Below, piece by piece: positions 14,195-28,374 of a stretch of DNA of 64,000 nt. The notes under the pieces are model-generated. The model did not search any database, was not told the DNA's origin, and worked only from the letters and a program-made list of their open reading frames with translations. The position numbers were made by a program, and so were the translations under genes. This DNA comes from Acanthornis magna (taxonomy: Eukaryota; Chordata; Aves; Passeriformes; Acanthizidae), in NCBI GenBank assembly GCA_036785705.1, contig JAWUZG010000004.1, positions 8,218,501-8,282,500 on the forward strand, in the 5' to 3' direction. Each line of letters opens with the position of its first letter. Within the stretch, counting starts at the first letter, position 1.

Positions 14195-14689
14195 TTATCC
14201 CGGCCAGTAAAGGTATATTGCTTGGTCTCATGAGATTTCGATCTACTATTGTTGGTCAGAATTTGTCACTGGTGATATATAGCATATACTGGGTAATGAC
14301 ACTTATCACAAAAAACAAAGTGCCTTTTCTTGACAGAAAATTGAACACACACTCTACAATCCTAAAGAAATTTTCCTGGAAACAACACTGTCTTATGCCA
14401 AACATTCCTCCCAGATCTTAAGGACAAAGAAGGCAAAATGAGGGAACATATATTACAATGAAGTATTGTAGATTTTCCAGTTCTTTAGCAGCATATTCAT
14501 ATTTCCACTATCTTTTTATAAAAAATCACGGGTTGTATAGCATGTAATTTTCTAGCAAGACACATTTTTGCAACTGAGCCATCAGTCTCTGTGAAAATAT
14601 ATTTTAAAAAGTGCAAAACATATGAACAGGCAGTGACAAGTGAGGAAAAAAAGGAATGAGAAGCAGCTCTATGATACTAAGGTGAGACA
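14195..14689. other. AT-rich intergenic DNA, no gene seen
   Basis: Lies between the CR1 copy and an LTR relic. Nothing recognisable. Confidence 0.6.
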
Positions 14690-14900
14690 AGAAGAAGGAG
14701 GAGGCTCTCCAGTTGACAGAGCAGAGAATCCTGCAGTGCCTGGAGGACATCACAGTGAAGCAGGTTGTCTTCCTGCAGCCCTTGGAGAACCATGGAAGAA
14801 CAGATACCTACACTGCAGCGCATGGAGGACTCCATGACACGGCAGGTGGATGTGCCTTGAAGGAAGCTGCAGGTTGTGGAGGGAGGACCAGAAAGCCAAC
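14690..14900 (+). mobile_element. decayed LTR fragment related to the 46.5 kb solo LTR
   Basis: The plus strand here aligns by eye to the minus strand of the LTR at 46478-47867 (part near 47420-47620). It shows a 'GGAGG.GCTCTCCAG' start, 'GTGAAGCAGGTTGTC', 'CCTGCAGCCCTTGGAG' and 'CAGGTGGATGTGCCT', then 'GAAGCTGCAGGTTGTGG', in the same order as the better-preserved copy. It is strongly diverged and has no visible ends. The plus-strand frames of 65 and 91 codons here are translations of the relic. Confidence 0.6.
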
Positions 14901-16294
14901 CTTGACCTCTAGGACATTACGGAAGAGTAGGTGCAAATGTCAAAGAGCTGTTAACACTTACCTACTCTCTCTCCAGTTACTGCCATAGGTAAGTAAGAAG
15001 ACAATATAGGAATTAGATGCCTAAATACTTAGAGAAATTTAACTTGAGGCTCCCATTCTCTGTCCACCATCCCAATTTAGTTTTATATGAAATAAAATTC
15101 AATATAAAGTTCTTAAGCCTTGATGTTCAGGCTTTGTAGAAAATAGGGAGTGAAAACAACTCTTGTCACTGTACTTTTTTTCTTTTCACAGAACTAAAAA
15201 ATAAAATTACTGTTTTCTAAGGACTCATGGAAAACAATTTGTAGAAGTTGTGAGAATGAAGAATATAATTAATCTGAAATAAGAATATCATTTAGGTACC
15301 TCAGCTGTCTACAAGTTCTTTACGAGGAACACTAGACTTTTAAGCAGACTTAGGACACAATGGTTATCTCTGGCAATATTTTAGTATGTATAGTACATTC
15401 ATCATTAAATAGCTCTATCTGTTTTATACTTATGACTTACATTTTAAAAGTTATTTGAAAAGAAATATTTGTGATTCAGATCATTAACAATTCTGAAGCA
15501 TTCCAGTTGTTGACAGTTTTCACTGTCTCCTGAGGGCAGGAAGATAGTCTTTGTATCAATACTGAAATAAAATACTTGGAAAAAAATATTTTTCTTCATT
15601 CTTTTCTGTCTATTCTACCAGGCTCAGCAGCAACACCACTGCTATGAGTCTGAGTTGCCCTACTATTCATGGATGGCAAACTTGCAGTAGCTAATTCTTT
15701 ATTTGCACACATTTCTGATGCTGGCTGTTAACTGTTGTGCAGAAGGGTCTGCAAACTATTTTCACAGGAGGACACTCCCAAATTGCTTCACTTGTTTCTG
15801 AACCAGAGAACTAAGACAGCATTGAATTTCTGAGATCTTGCTGTGCTATCCCCCAAACTCATTTCCTTGAAATGAATTTTACTTTAAACCAAAGTACTTC
15901 ATTACTTCATGATACGATCTTGTTGTTCTTAATGTTCAGGATATTATCTTATAACCACAATAACATATTGTATTAAGCAAATACAAATGTTTAAGTCGTA
16001 TAAGTCACTTGGCTTTAGTTCACGGATCAGAACATCTGCAAGGTATGTAGTTTACAATATACATACAGCATGTGGTAACTGGCCATAGGTTTGGGATTAT
16101 TTCTGAAATTAAATTTTGCTTTGAGATTTATCTCTGGTCTTTTCAAGTGTGCCTTTATTAAAGCAATCAACTATTTATTACCTGTACCACAATGAAGAAC
16201 AATAAACAGTGGCTGATCATCACACAACAATTCTAATTGACATAATGGTCTGAGCCCCCAGTGTAGCACAGGTGGCCTCTAATAAAGCCACAGT
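14901..16294. other. AT-rich intergenic DNA, no gene seen
   Basis: No gene, RNA gene or large repeat recognised. Confidence 0.6.
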
Positions 16295-16673
16295 TCTCCA
16301 GGCTTCTTAGCCTGAAGAAGAGCGGATTTGGGGAGAGGTTATAGCAGCCCTCCAGTATCTGAAGGCAGCCTACCAGAAAGAGGGAGATGGGCTTAACACA
16401 AGGGCATGTAGCAACAGGAAAAGGGTTAATGGCTTTAAAACCTAAAGAGTATAGGTTTAGTTTGGATTGTAGAAAGAAATTGTTTACCATGAGATTTGTG
16501 AGACACTGGAACCTCTTGTGGATGCTCCATCCCTGGAAGTGTTCAAGGGCAGGTTGGACGGGGCCTCGAGCTTAACCTGGCCTAGTGGAAGGTGCCCCTG
16601 CCAATGACAGGGGGGCTGGATTTAAGTAAACTTTAAGGTCCTTTCCAACCTAAACCATTCTATTGTTCAATGA
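16295..16673 (+). mobile_element. CR1 LINE 3' UTR fragment
   Basis: Sense-oriented CR1 3' region: 'TTAGCCTGAAGAAGAGCGGA', 'GGGGAGAGGTTATAGCAG', 'CCTCCAGTATCTGAAGG', 'AGACACTGGAAC', 'TCCATCCCTGGAAGTGTTCA' and 'TTTAAGGTCCTTTCCAACC', in the order expected for the element, closing with a decayed octamer tail (16656-16673). It is non-coding. Confidence 0.92.
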
Positions 16674-18068
16674 TAATACTCATACTTGGCAGTAGCAGTA
16701 ACCAGTTTAAGATAAAAATAACAGTATTGATTCTGAGAAACTGTAATCCAATGAGTTTAACAGTTTTGGTTTCATATATATGTTCAAATTAGTAGTATTA
16801 TTTCTAGTAACAGTCCCGGGATTAAATATCATACGTACAAAATTTTTTATAATTTTTAAGAGTTCTTTCATTTGGGAATTTTTTTGTTTGTTTCTTTCTT
16901 TCTCTCAACTTTGACATTAATTTGCAAACTGCAAAGTAGTTACAGTTAATGATTCTTCTCTAAATATCATTTTGAACCATAAAAATGGATAAATAACAAA
17001 ATTGTGAAGACAGAGCATTCACAGTGATTTAAGAGTGAGAATTAGAGTTAGATATGGAAAATTCAGGAATACGAAATCAAAATTATGGAACGGATGGTTT
17101 TAAGGGATTTTCTTTGCATTTCTGTGATACAGATAATGATCTCAATTTTTACAGAACATGTCTTCTGAAAATAGATACTGAAAGTTACTACTTTAGATAA
17201 CAAAAACATTTCCAAAATAAGGAAATTAATTTGTGATGATAAAAACAGTCTAAATATTCAACATCCAGTGCAAAGGATTGCACTTACACATTAAGCTCTA
17301 TGGAGATTTCTAGTCTCACAGAAACAGGAGAATTTTTCAACTGACTAAAAATCTTTGAAAACAAATTTATCTTTGAAAATGATAACTAAAGATCAGAAAA
17401 TCGTACACACCCACACTTACTGTATTTTTGTTACTAAATATTTAATCACTGGTGTGGGTGAGTACACTTCCCCTTCACACACGCAGACACACCCCTTCTC
17501 CCTGCAAACAGTTGTGTGATTTTGGGCCTCAAAGAAGGGACTTTCTCTTTTCTGTTCAGCAGGTTTTGGTTCTCAAAGTCAAGGACTATGTTTCCTAGAT
17601 CTGAATGTAAGATAATTAATAAAATATTTGATAAAAGCTGTCCAAATGACACCTTCGTGTGAACCATTTAGTCTAATTTGGGCTGCTTACATACAATTTT
17701 TTTTCTAAATATTATGGCAGCTAAAGAATAATTACATCAACGACAATCTTTTGCAGGATGACATCTATGGCATGTTTAGTACACACCTATGACATGTCTT
17801 TTTATTAAAGAATTTTTTTTCAAGAAATCTATCTATATTTAACTTTTCCAATTATTGAACTCTGGATTCATTAAAATATGTGAAAAAACTCTCATTGAAA
17901 CCAACACTTCGCTTTCCAAATATCAGCTGCCACAAATATATTTGGGTTCTGTCTAGATAATACCAATCCATATAGGTAAACTGTAGGTGTAATCATGAAA
18001 ATAGATTTTCTTCTATCAAAGTTTATTTTTTTACAAACATCATTCTTATACTAACATGGTTAAATTTA

Positions 18069-18103
18069 AAATAATAATAATAATAATAATAATAGTAATA
18101 ATA
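18069..18103. repeat. (AAT)n microsatellite
   Basis: About eleven AAT units with one AGT interruption near the right end. Confidence 0.9.
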
Positions 18104-18105
18104 GT

Positions 18106-18158
18106 TTCTAGAGATTTTTATTCTAGAGATTCTAGATTTTGATTCTGATTCTAGAGAC
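18106..18158. repeat. imperfect TTCTAGAGA-type tandem repeats
   Basis: Immediately right of the AAT tract, TTCTAGA recurs about four times, interspersed with GATTTT and GATTCTGA. This suggests a short local expansion of the 10-15 bp kind. Confidence 0.7.
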
Positions 18159-21100
18159 TGCTAATGAGGTAAGAAACCTACTACAGGAATTTACCTAAGC
18201 TCATTTACTTAATAAGAGTAGAGAAGTGGAATGTAGCAAAGAACATGGTGAGAAACCCAATCCAAAATTACCAACTGAATAGCTTATCATGATTTGATGA
18301 ATTTAGAACTTTCTTAAGTGTTGTTAGTAAAAACCACAGTTTTTCAGAGTTCAACAGAGTTCAACCAAAGAAGGAAAAGTCTTGTTCATTTGTTGGATTT
18401 CTGGAGGTTGATATTGGAAGCATAATCACTACAAATACAGGGAAATAAATTTATATCGATTCCTCAGCCCCATAAAAATGCCCAGTAGAGGCTTTGTTTG
18501 TAAGAGGTACGTAATAAATACACACTTAATTAAATTACAGACGCATACTTTTGAATGGACAAATCATAAACTTACCCTCTTGAAAATCAGTACATCAATC
18601 ATAATAGAAATTATATGAACAATAAATGAAATTGCAAGCTGGTTTTAATTAAAAGGTAACAGTGCAAATATGTCATGTATATTTTTTCAAGATCATATTG
18701 CAGTGCTTCTGCCAACTATAAATACTATCAGAAAAGCTGAAAATAAATGCCTTTCATTGCACTTAGTTTGACTACAGCAGTTTTCACAGGAAGCACTTAA
18801 ATAACCAGCAGTATATCAAAGTTCCTCTCAGGCCTTCTGGATTACTACTTGGAAGCTACTAAAATGTATGAACCACAGTCTAATGTAAAGTAATTTGGTA
18901 TGAAAAAATAAGTTGAGCATATATGATACCCTATCCATAATTTCTAACTTGGAAAATAAGAAAATAGCCATCCTATAAATATGCAAATTACAGCATATGG
19001 AACACCTATTCAAAGCAAGCACCATAAATTCAGGTAGAAATTACGATCTATTAAAAGGCTGATAACTGAAGAGAACAGAGCAGATGCTGGGGCTGCAGCA
19101 CATCACTACAATGCTTTGTCTTCATTTGACAGAACTCCATTGAGATGGAAGATTCATTTTAACCTTAGTCTAAGTAGTGACTAAGAGCACATACATTTAA
19201 ATAACCTTCTCAGGTCTTTCCATTTCTTCTATTTTCTTTTAGAATATAGAGAACGTATGTTAGAGACTGTAAAGACTCTAAGGAACTTGCCTATCAGTTG
19301 CTTAAAGGCAAGAGGTTTAAAATTCCCACCACCCCTCTTTCCTTTTCCTTTGGAAAATCTAAAATGCTTTCATCAGAAACAGTAAGGTCATCTATCACAA
19401 TATCCAGTACTTCCCATGAATTATATAGAATAAATATTGTCCTCTGTTATGTCCTTATTTTACCCTTTTTAAAACTTGGCTTTTAGTGGGAATATTTGGT
19501 TATTTAATTTTGGATATTTAGACTTAGGGAAAATTAAGTTCTCCACTTTTCAAAAGTAAATTGTTAGTAATTGATTGTGAGGATTGCTTCTTCAGCAATA
19601 TGTTTTAGAAGTTATTGCCAAAAGATAGTAGTGAAATTCAGAACTTAGGAAAAATCTGTAATAAATTAAAAGAAACTGACTTGATTTTACAATAATGTAG
19701 AGACATATACACATACACACATAAATAAATATGAATATTTTATTCCTGTAACCAAACCATCTTATACAATTTAATTTGCTTAAAACCATAGAAATATTGC
19801 AAGTTATAGTTTGAATTACAATTCATAGAAGAAACCACCACTACTTACTTAGGAAAGAAAATCATATTAGAAACAATATTCAGGCCAAAATATTTTCAGA
19901 AGCAATATGGTTTCAAATAGGCTTGAATACTTTCTCCTCTTTAAACTGCCAAGAGCTACACTTACATTGTGGAAAGTGGTGGCAACTAAATAAAATGTTT
20001 CATTTGATTGTTTGTTTGTGAGTTTGAGTTTTAATTTTTCTTTTTCTTTGCATTGTTTTATTTTTTTTCTAACACAAGGTATATTTATTATTTAATATGT
20101 TAATTAAACTTATAAGGAGATATTTAGGTTTTTATTTAGGAATTATAGAAAATTTACAACAATTTTTATAGAAGTTAGTGGCTAGAATGCAACATGAAAC
20201 AACGATCTGGAAACACATTTTTGATGTCCGTTTTTTCAAATAGAAACTAATACACAGAAAGGCATGTCTCAATCTTGAAATATAGGTTCAGGTTTCTTGC
20301 TGGGCGTTTTTGGTCCTGTAACTCTAAATATAATCTGATTTGGTGTGAACACTATTAAAGAGAATGGTGTTTCAGAATCTTTGGTTTCTGCAAGACATTT
20401 TGATCTAGAATACTAGGGGAAAAAATCACTGAAGTTAAAATTCTCACCTTTTTCAGACGTGACCAAGTAATAGTTGCACCCCTTTGTTTCTAGATGCTTG
20501 GGACTAACCATTTATTTACACCAGAATTCTTTACATTACCTTGTAAATGTGGCCTTTTTTTGTAAATACTTTGACTTTTGTGAAGATTACTGGAAATGAA
20601 AATCTATAACAATCAGTATCAGAGCATTACAAATTAGTTCACCAGGAAAAATAACTAGACAGTAGATGAAGAGATGCACTTATTTTTTCAAGTCTAGATT
20701 CTAATAGTGGGGTAACTGCCCTTCAAGCAAGATGGCAGAAATAAACATATGAGCATGTTGCTCTCGAAAGCCTGGACAAGAAACTCTGCCTGGATAAAGT
20801 GTGAGCGTTCTGGGATTCTGGAAATAATGCAAAATGGTCTTTGATCAATGATGGGAGACATAAAGAAGTATAATGGGAATACTATTTTATTTAGTGGTTC
20901 TGTCCTCTAAACACAACACCACGAATGCTTTATAATATTCTACAAATGAAAGAGCAGTCAGTTGGACCATTTCTGGAATTTTTTGCCAGTGTTTCAAAAA
21001 AAAGCTTATGCAAATTTTAGCCCCAAAAAAAAAAGTTTAACCAAAAAGCATTAAATTATAGATTGCAAAGACTATTAAAAATGCAAAAATTACCAATGGG

Positions 21101-24100
21101 AAGCTAATAGGTGGCTAAACATGTATCCACAGGATGCATGTCTCTAAAGAAATACTCTAATACTGAAAGCCATTAATTCTTTATATAATAATCCTATCCT
21201 CTTTCATATTTTAAATGTGAATGAAAAGCAAAATTAAGCAATCTGTATATATATCTCAGAGTCATCTTACATATTAAGCAAATATTTTTCACTGTTTTTT
21301 TTAAGTTCTGTTGACTGCATTACATATTTATTTCTATGCTTTTTTTGCTTCTTTCTGCTATCAATACTGTTCAGTTCATTCCATCTACGTAGAGTATGAT
21401 TTCTGTCACCTAAGTTAATGCATTTACTCCTTAGGATCCCTTTATATTAAATTGACAGAAAAGTAATTGATTTGTTCCACCTAACATTGATTCTTTTGGT
21501 AAAGGTCACCTGGAGAAAACTTTTTTCTGCTAGGATTCAATGCAAGGATTGAAATAATTGAGAAGACTGGTAGGCACTGGAGCGTAGAGAGCCCTTCAGC
21601 CTCTGTGGATATATACTACAGAATAAAATTATCAACTCTCTAAACTTTATTGACTGTACTGAACAGAATTCTGACTATAATCTGTTTCACGTGCACCCTT
21701 TAAAGACACACAGTAAGAAGAAACTCACCTCCTGTTCTGTGCAGGTATTTGTATTTCTATTGACTATTTAGGAAACCTAGATGAATTTCAGATGTCTAAA
21801 GTAAAGCTACACAAAGCCCACTCTCAACACCTGAAACCCCTCCTTATAAAATGCAAGCCTCACAATGCTGCACTTCTGTAAAATTTGCCTAAGCAATGAC
21901 TATAGCATTAACTAAGGTTGCAAGATACCTGCACACAGATATTTTTCAAGATATTCACAAGATAATCTTCACATAGGAATATTTGAAGGCACATCTTTCA
22001 TCTCTTCAATGAGTAAAACCCCAAAAATATATAATATTTTTGAATTTAGTACTATTCATGTTACAATTATTTTACTTTGCACAGCTTAATTAAAAATAGT
22101 CCAAATCAGAGAGAAAGACTGGTTTACACAGACAGGAAAGAAAATCAGAAATTGGTTACTCAGAGTGTGAGCAGGGAGACAGGGAAAGATTTAAAAGAGT
22201 AAGGAAACGAAACAGAAGCAATGACAATGAGAGACAACCTGTGAGTTTCCTGTGGGGATTATGTATTATTTAATCAGTGACAAAATTATAAGAGCCTGCA
22301 CATTTGATGTCACACCACGGGAACACAATAGCCATTGTGCATGCTCATAATTGCCAAAGTAACATGGCAAAGAGAAGGAAATACACAGAATAATATAACT
22401 GAGTAATAAGACTTTTTCAGTAATTGAAATTCAGGTGGTGAATTATTCAAATAACCATTTTTATATTGTAAAGCAGCAGATATAGACAATGTGGTAAACT
22501 GCATATATGTATCACTTGCACTCAGAAAATGACTTGCAGAAAACTACAGATTCTAGTTTTGATCAAAAGTTTCTGAATGTCACATTAGAAAGTATAAAAA
22601 TGCAAATCAGAACATTTGGGTAAGGTACCAGGATCCAGGGATCAAGAAATTTGTCAAGGCTGAAAAAGCACAGCTGAATCCTCACAAGCTAAGCCTATGC
22701 TAACAAATTAACTACAAATCAGAGTTTTTTCTATTACTGAGGGCAATTCTGTGGAAAAAACTGCATTCATACTGTTAAACTATTAAACTCCCTTATGCTC
22801 CAAGACATCATGGATACATCCACAGTGCCTTTTGGGGGTCATCCACAGTCACTGTTAACTCCCCACCTGTCCAAAGAAATGTTTTAGGAGACTGTAAGTG
22901 GCACAAGTTTTTCAGGAACCATTCCAGCAGACTAACAGAATATGAAATAGTGTCCAGGAGCATTTCTAAGAACTTTATTTAATAATATAGATGAAACCAA
23001 AGGCTTCACTATTGATATTGTTTACCATTCCATTTACTTTTCAACTCTTTACTTCAAGCTTGGGCTCCTTGCACGACTGTGCACTCAATAAACCTCTCTA
23101 TCTGGTCATTTTGTGATTTTTCAGTCTGATGCCCTTGAATATTAAGTGTGCATCTTGCTCTCATTAATAGCTTTTCTTTTGGCATGCTGCTTCTCTGTAC
23201 ACTCGGGTATACTAATTGGAAACCACTTCCTATCTGTTACACCAGTTCATAATCCCAGGCTTACTTGTGAGGTGTGAAGACTAAGGTATGGCTCGAGAAG
23301 GCTTCATTAGAAATGCCTGATAGTCCACTATATGATTTTCATTTTAAGTTGCTTAGCAACCTTTCTGTCATGTCAATCCCTGCATACAGATTGGCAAAAG
23401 GCTCTACAAAGGAAAAACAGATAATCAAGGAAAGGGAGAGAGATCTGAAAGAAAAATCTGCATGTAAAGGGATCCATTTATTAAACTCATTTTTAGTGAA
23501 TTCATTCATGCCTGTTCATTTGTTCACTGATTATTAGTAGAAAAGCAAAGATGCCATTGTGGTCTGTACACCTCTGCAGCTTAAGATGATACCAGGAATG
23601 AAAGGATAAAAAAAAAAGAGAAAGTGTTTGTGTCATTACAGTTATAGACTGAAGGATCCAAATGCAAAAATCCATCCACTCTTCACTCAAACTTCCTGAT
23701 GGGCTATCTAGTTATTACTGCATGCTTTTTAGAAAGGAAATTTTTGAGAGTTAATAATGGGCTCATTTTTAATGTTGTCCAGCTTTTTTTTCGGATTGGT
23801 ACAAGTTCCATAGATGAAGGGCTATGGAGTTCTGGAAACTGGGACTGCTCTACAACACAGACTCGGGTATTTACCATAGCCTTGAAAGTAAAGAGACTTT
23901 TAACTTGTTTTAATTTGAATAATTATAGCAAAGGCTGAATTTGTGGAAAATCTTGCATAATTTTCTTCAAGCATATAGTATATCTGCATAGAGATACTGT
24001 ATTGTGCCATAGAATATTATCAAAATTATCCCTTTATGGTGATGCCTACTTAAATCTGGAGTCTAGCACCAGAACCAACAGCAGTAACATACCCAAGACA

Positions 24101-27011
24101 GCGTAAAATACTCATCTGCTTCCAAAAAGAGACAAAATATTGTACCTTTCTTTGACTACCTTTTGATAAAGTCCGTGTGTAATTACCTTATGCATTCAAC
24201 TAGAGTCTTAATGCTTTGAAGTACAGTTTTTTGCAGGCATGGGAATGGATCTTTGAATGAACAGTTATAAAGCAGAGAGAGCTCCCCTCCAGCATCAAAC
24301 ACTTCCCTCTCAGTACATGACTCCCGTGGTTCTTATCTCAGATGTCCTTTCAGTGTACTCACTAATAGCGTCAGAAAATTTAATTTGAAAATTTCCCCTC
24401 TTCTTCTATTGCACAAGATTGAATTTGGCAACCGAAGGCAGTGATCAGAACAGCACACAATACTCTTCAACCATCAGACTCCAAAAATTTTGACTAATGG
24501 TGTGGAAAAGATTGTGAGCAGGAGGATAAAAGTTACAGAAGTATTAAATCTCTCAAAAACCCCTTTTTTTTCTTCCTTAGGTATTCCACATGTTGGAGGG
24601 ATATGGACTCAATTACTAATAGCTACTGAAAGAAAAGACATAAATTGTGATTTACCTCAGTAACATTTTGATTTCTTAGTCTTGTGTCTGAGTCTCTGAC
24701 TTCTACCTCTCTGTCTGTTTAAATAAACAGCAATAATAGTAACCTTATGTTACTACATATTTTGACTGGTTTTGCTGCAAGAGAAAGTGAACTCATGTAA
24801 ATTTGGGCTGATGATGAAGTACATAACCACCTGAGGCAAACACTTCCTGCTTAGGGTAGATGAATCAGTGCTGGCTTCTTGCGGCTTGTGGACAGCCATC
24901 CACAGTGATGTGCCACTGGGAGCTTGATCCATATTACTGATTACCCATGGAAATTGAGCAGTTTACTTGGCCAGATGAATGCTGAAACCACTACAGGAAA
25001 GGTCAGGCATTGCTGTCAGGTCTGTGAAGAGATTGTGTCACTGTAGAAATCTGTCAGTATTGAATTCCTGCAATAAGTGCTCTCAGGGAAGGCATTTATT
25101 GCATGCAGCACTTCTGACTCCTATATCCTTATCCAGAATACAATGTGATGACAGCAAAGAAAGAGAAAACTGTATCTGTTTCCAGGTCCACTCAGAGCGT
25201 ACTTTATATGTTTTTCCTTGACAATCCCATCTAGTCATAGTTAGACCCTCTTCTCCAGTCTGTGTCTTGTCTTACAGTTCTTCTTCCACCTTACAGGGCA
25301 AAGGGGGAAAACACCACCATCCTACATGCTACTCAGTGAGAGAGTAGTCTTCAGCTGCCGGCATCTGTGCACTCTGAGAGCGAGAAGCAAAGCATGTAAA
25401 TCATCAACCTCACCGCACTACAGAGAGCAACTGTAATAATTACTGGCTGAACATATGTGATATCTGCATGATCTACCTAATTGGTTTCAGCTGTGACAGA
25501 TGGGAACTGTGGTGTCCAGGTGTACTGGGTTTTGCAAACTTTCTGCTTCTGTAAGACTAGAAGCTGTGACTCTTCTCTCAGAATTGTCTTAGGTGACAGC
25601 CTTTTGTCCATGAAAATGGAATCTTCTACTTTCTAAATAGTTCATCTGGGGTTAGGAGAAAGAGGTCTTGCTAGCAGAGAAGAGAAAATAAATCCCTAAG
25701 GTTTGTGGGTTTTGCAAAGCAAGGTAATGATGGATTTGAAGAAGGAGCAAGACTGAGCAGAAATATGGAGGGAATGAGCAGGAGGAGGAGGTTTCCGTGT
25801 GATGCCCTGCAGCACTTTTCCTTCATGTTGTTGTGTTGTCATCTTGATAAAACTGAGTCACCTGAATCACTCCAGCTGAAGGCTGTCTATCCATAATATC
25901 TTCCATTGTGTAAATAGGGAAGTAGGATGCCTGCCTCTAGGCAGCTATCTCATGATTAAATGCAGTTTTGGAAAAGCACTAGCCTAAACTGAGATCTCTA
26001 TTTTTAGGCAACTGAATCATATCCCAGCAGAAACTAATGTGGAAGTAAAATGAGTGGTCATTGTGAACCAAAGCATTGCCCTGCAGTCTCTCTTTCAAAT
26101 TCCCTGAAAAGAATATGAAAAGAACACTTTAAAGGATCACAAAAATATGGTTGATGTACTATGGAACCTTCAAGAAACAGAATCATGGAGAAAAAATAAC
26201 AGAGAAAATAATCATTATGAGTTTAACAATTAGCAACTGAGAGGAACTACAAAGTCTCCAAGTCCTACTTAGATATGGCATGTAAGAAATGTTATAAGGT
26301 GATGTCAATTAATGCATTATAGATGCTGTACAACCATCAAATCTCTTATTATCACATTTTCATTTGCTGCATTGGCTAGAGCCTGGAACATTGACATTTA
26401 AAACTAATCTATTGGGAGAAGTGCTTCTAAGTCTAAAATTAAAATTGTGTGTATATGTTTCAAGAGTGCAGTTGGGAAGCAAGATATTGTCTAGCATCTA
26501 AATATGTAATTAAACAAAGGCTCCTTAATTATACTGTGCTCATTAACTCATACCTATAATAAATGCCCATCTTTAAATATTTATATGATTGAATTCATGT
26601 TGGTGAATAATGTACTTCAAATGATTTCTGTTTAAAACAGAACCATTACTGTGCATATTGCCATTGTAAATGTAGTGAGGTGGTAATAACTCAATGGACT
26701 GCAGGGCTTAGGTTTTGGGTTTTTTTAAGATGGACAACTACAGATTATATTAGTGTAATTTTATGTCAAGTTTTGTATTAATGAGGATGACCAAATACGC
26801 CCTGTAACAGGGAACTAGGAGATTTATTTGAGGGGACTGTTCTCAACAGAATGTTATTTAAGCTTTTGGTCAAAGCAAGCCTTGTCCTTGCAGATCTGGA
26901 AGCCTTGAGGCAGGTAGGTGTTTCTCCTGTCTTTTTTTTCCAGTGTATCCAATCTTGTTTTCAACTACAGTGAGGAGATATATTCAGTTATATATATGAT
27001 ATATTCAGATT

Positions 27012-27030
27012 ATAACAGTTAAGCTGTTAT
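27012..27030. repeat. small perfect hairpin
   Basis: ATAACAG (27012-27018) pairs exactly with CTGTTAT (27024-27030) around a 5-base loop. Just to the left, ATATATTCAG occurs twice within 30 bases. Confidence 0.75.
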
Positions 27031-27891
27031 CATTCTGATATTCTCATGTCAACAGCATCAGCAGAAGACTTCATTTCTTAGTTTCTCTCTTCTTGGTGAA
27101 AAGGTGTGAAATACAATTTGCCAGTCAGACCCAAATCTGTTCTTCAGCTGTAATTGCTGTATAACAGGGTATGAGTTCTGAGCTTTTGTGCACTCCCAAT
27201 GCACTTATGTCATTAATTCTTGGGGTGGTCCAGAAATTCCCTGCAAAGCTATCTGCATAGTTGAGATAATGGACTGACTGGAGAGAAGTTTATTGACTGA
27301 AATCTTGGTTATCTTCTCTACAAAGCCTTTGACTAATTTTCAGAGGACCTCTCCAGGTCAGAATTTCAAACTCTCCCTAAGATTTTCCCAGGTGAAATAT
27401 TTTGTCCGTGTCAGTCTGCATGTGCAAAGTATTGACTGACACCCTGGGTGAAAAACCTGACCTTTTCAGCAACTCCAAATGGTTCCTGTGCAGAACTGAC
27501 CAACATTTGAGTAAATAAGGCCCTTGTAAACAGTCACTATAAAGTATTCATGCAGATACAGAAATGGTCACATGTGACAATCTGTTGAGCACACTGAGAA
27601 TAAGCAGGAGATGTTTTGCATTTGGTTTAAGTAATGGATTGTACACATCTTGGTGTGGTCACGTATGTCAGGGAGCAGCAAAGAGCAGGAGCCAAAGACA
27701 ACCCTGGCATAGGCCATGGGAAATCATGGGCAGGGCCAGTCCCATAGCACCTGATCTAGGCAAGCAAAGCAGGGGTGGATGCATTGCTGGAGGATGCAGG
27801 TGGGTCTGCTGAGGCAACTATGCACCATGACTGACCATCCTGTTTGTAATTCTCCACATAGTGTTGCTCTACGCAAGGATCTCAGTAATCA

Positions 27892-28014
27892 GTTTTTTGG
27901 TTTTTTTTAAATTTTATTCCTTTTCTTTTGTTTCTTTCTTTCCTTTTTCTCTCTTTTTTATTTTTTCCCTTTTCTTCTTACCTAGTCTATTGATTTTTTT
28001 ATTCAATTTTTTTA
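27892..28014. repeat. T-rich polypyrimidine tract
   Basis: About 90 bases are almost purely T and C, followed by further T runs. This is low-complexity sequence with no retroposon body seen. Confidence 0.85.
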
Positions 28015-28374
28015 AGCCGATAGACTAAAAATAGAATTGAACTTCTGATATAATAGATTTAACTAACACAACCTCTGTGTTGGTTGTGATGTAACCCCAT
28101 ACTTCATAAAAATTTCATACTTGTATTTCTATGATTAGCAGACTTTTTCACCATTCAGATAAAAAACTCAAGCAAAATACAAAGGTAAACTTAGTTTTGT
28201 ATGTTTTGGATTGCTTTGGTTTTTTGTTAGTGCTTTAAATTTTTGGAGTGTTTGGTTTCTGCTTTGTCTTGGTCTTTCTGCCAGTGAAACAAAGCACAGA
28301 GCTTTTATCAGCAATAAATTGTTACTTTCAGTTGTTTTTAGGTATCTAAGTACAGGTCTGTACTTAGAATCATA

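Larger units (their letters stand above)
16674..28374. other. 11.7 kb AT-rich gene desert segment
   Basis: No gene recognised. It holds an (AAT)n microsatellite with an adjoining TTCTAGAGAT-type imperfect repeat near 18069-18160, a candidate conserved element near 26260-26680 (inference only) and a long T-rich tract at 27892-28014. A somewhat GC-richer patch at about 27640-27830 is unclassified. Open frames are all under 90 codons and unconvincing. Confidence 0.6.
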
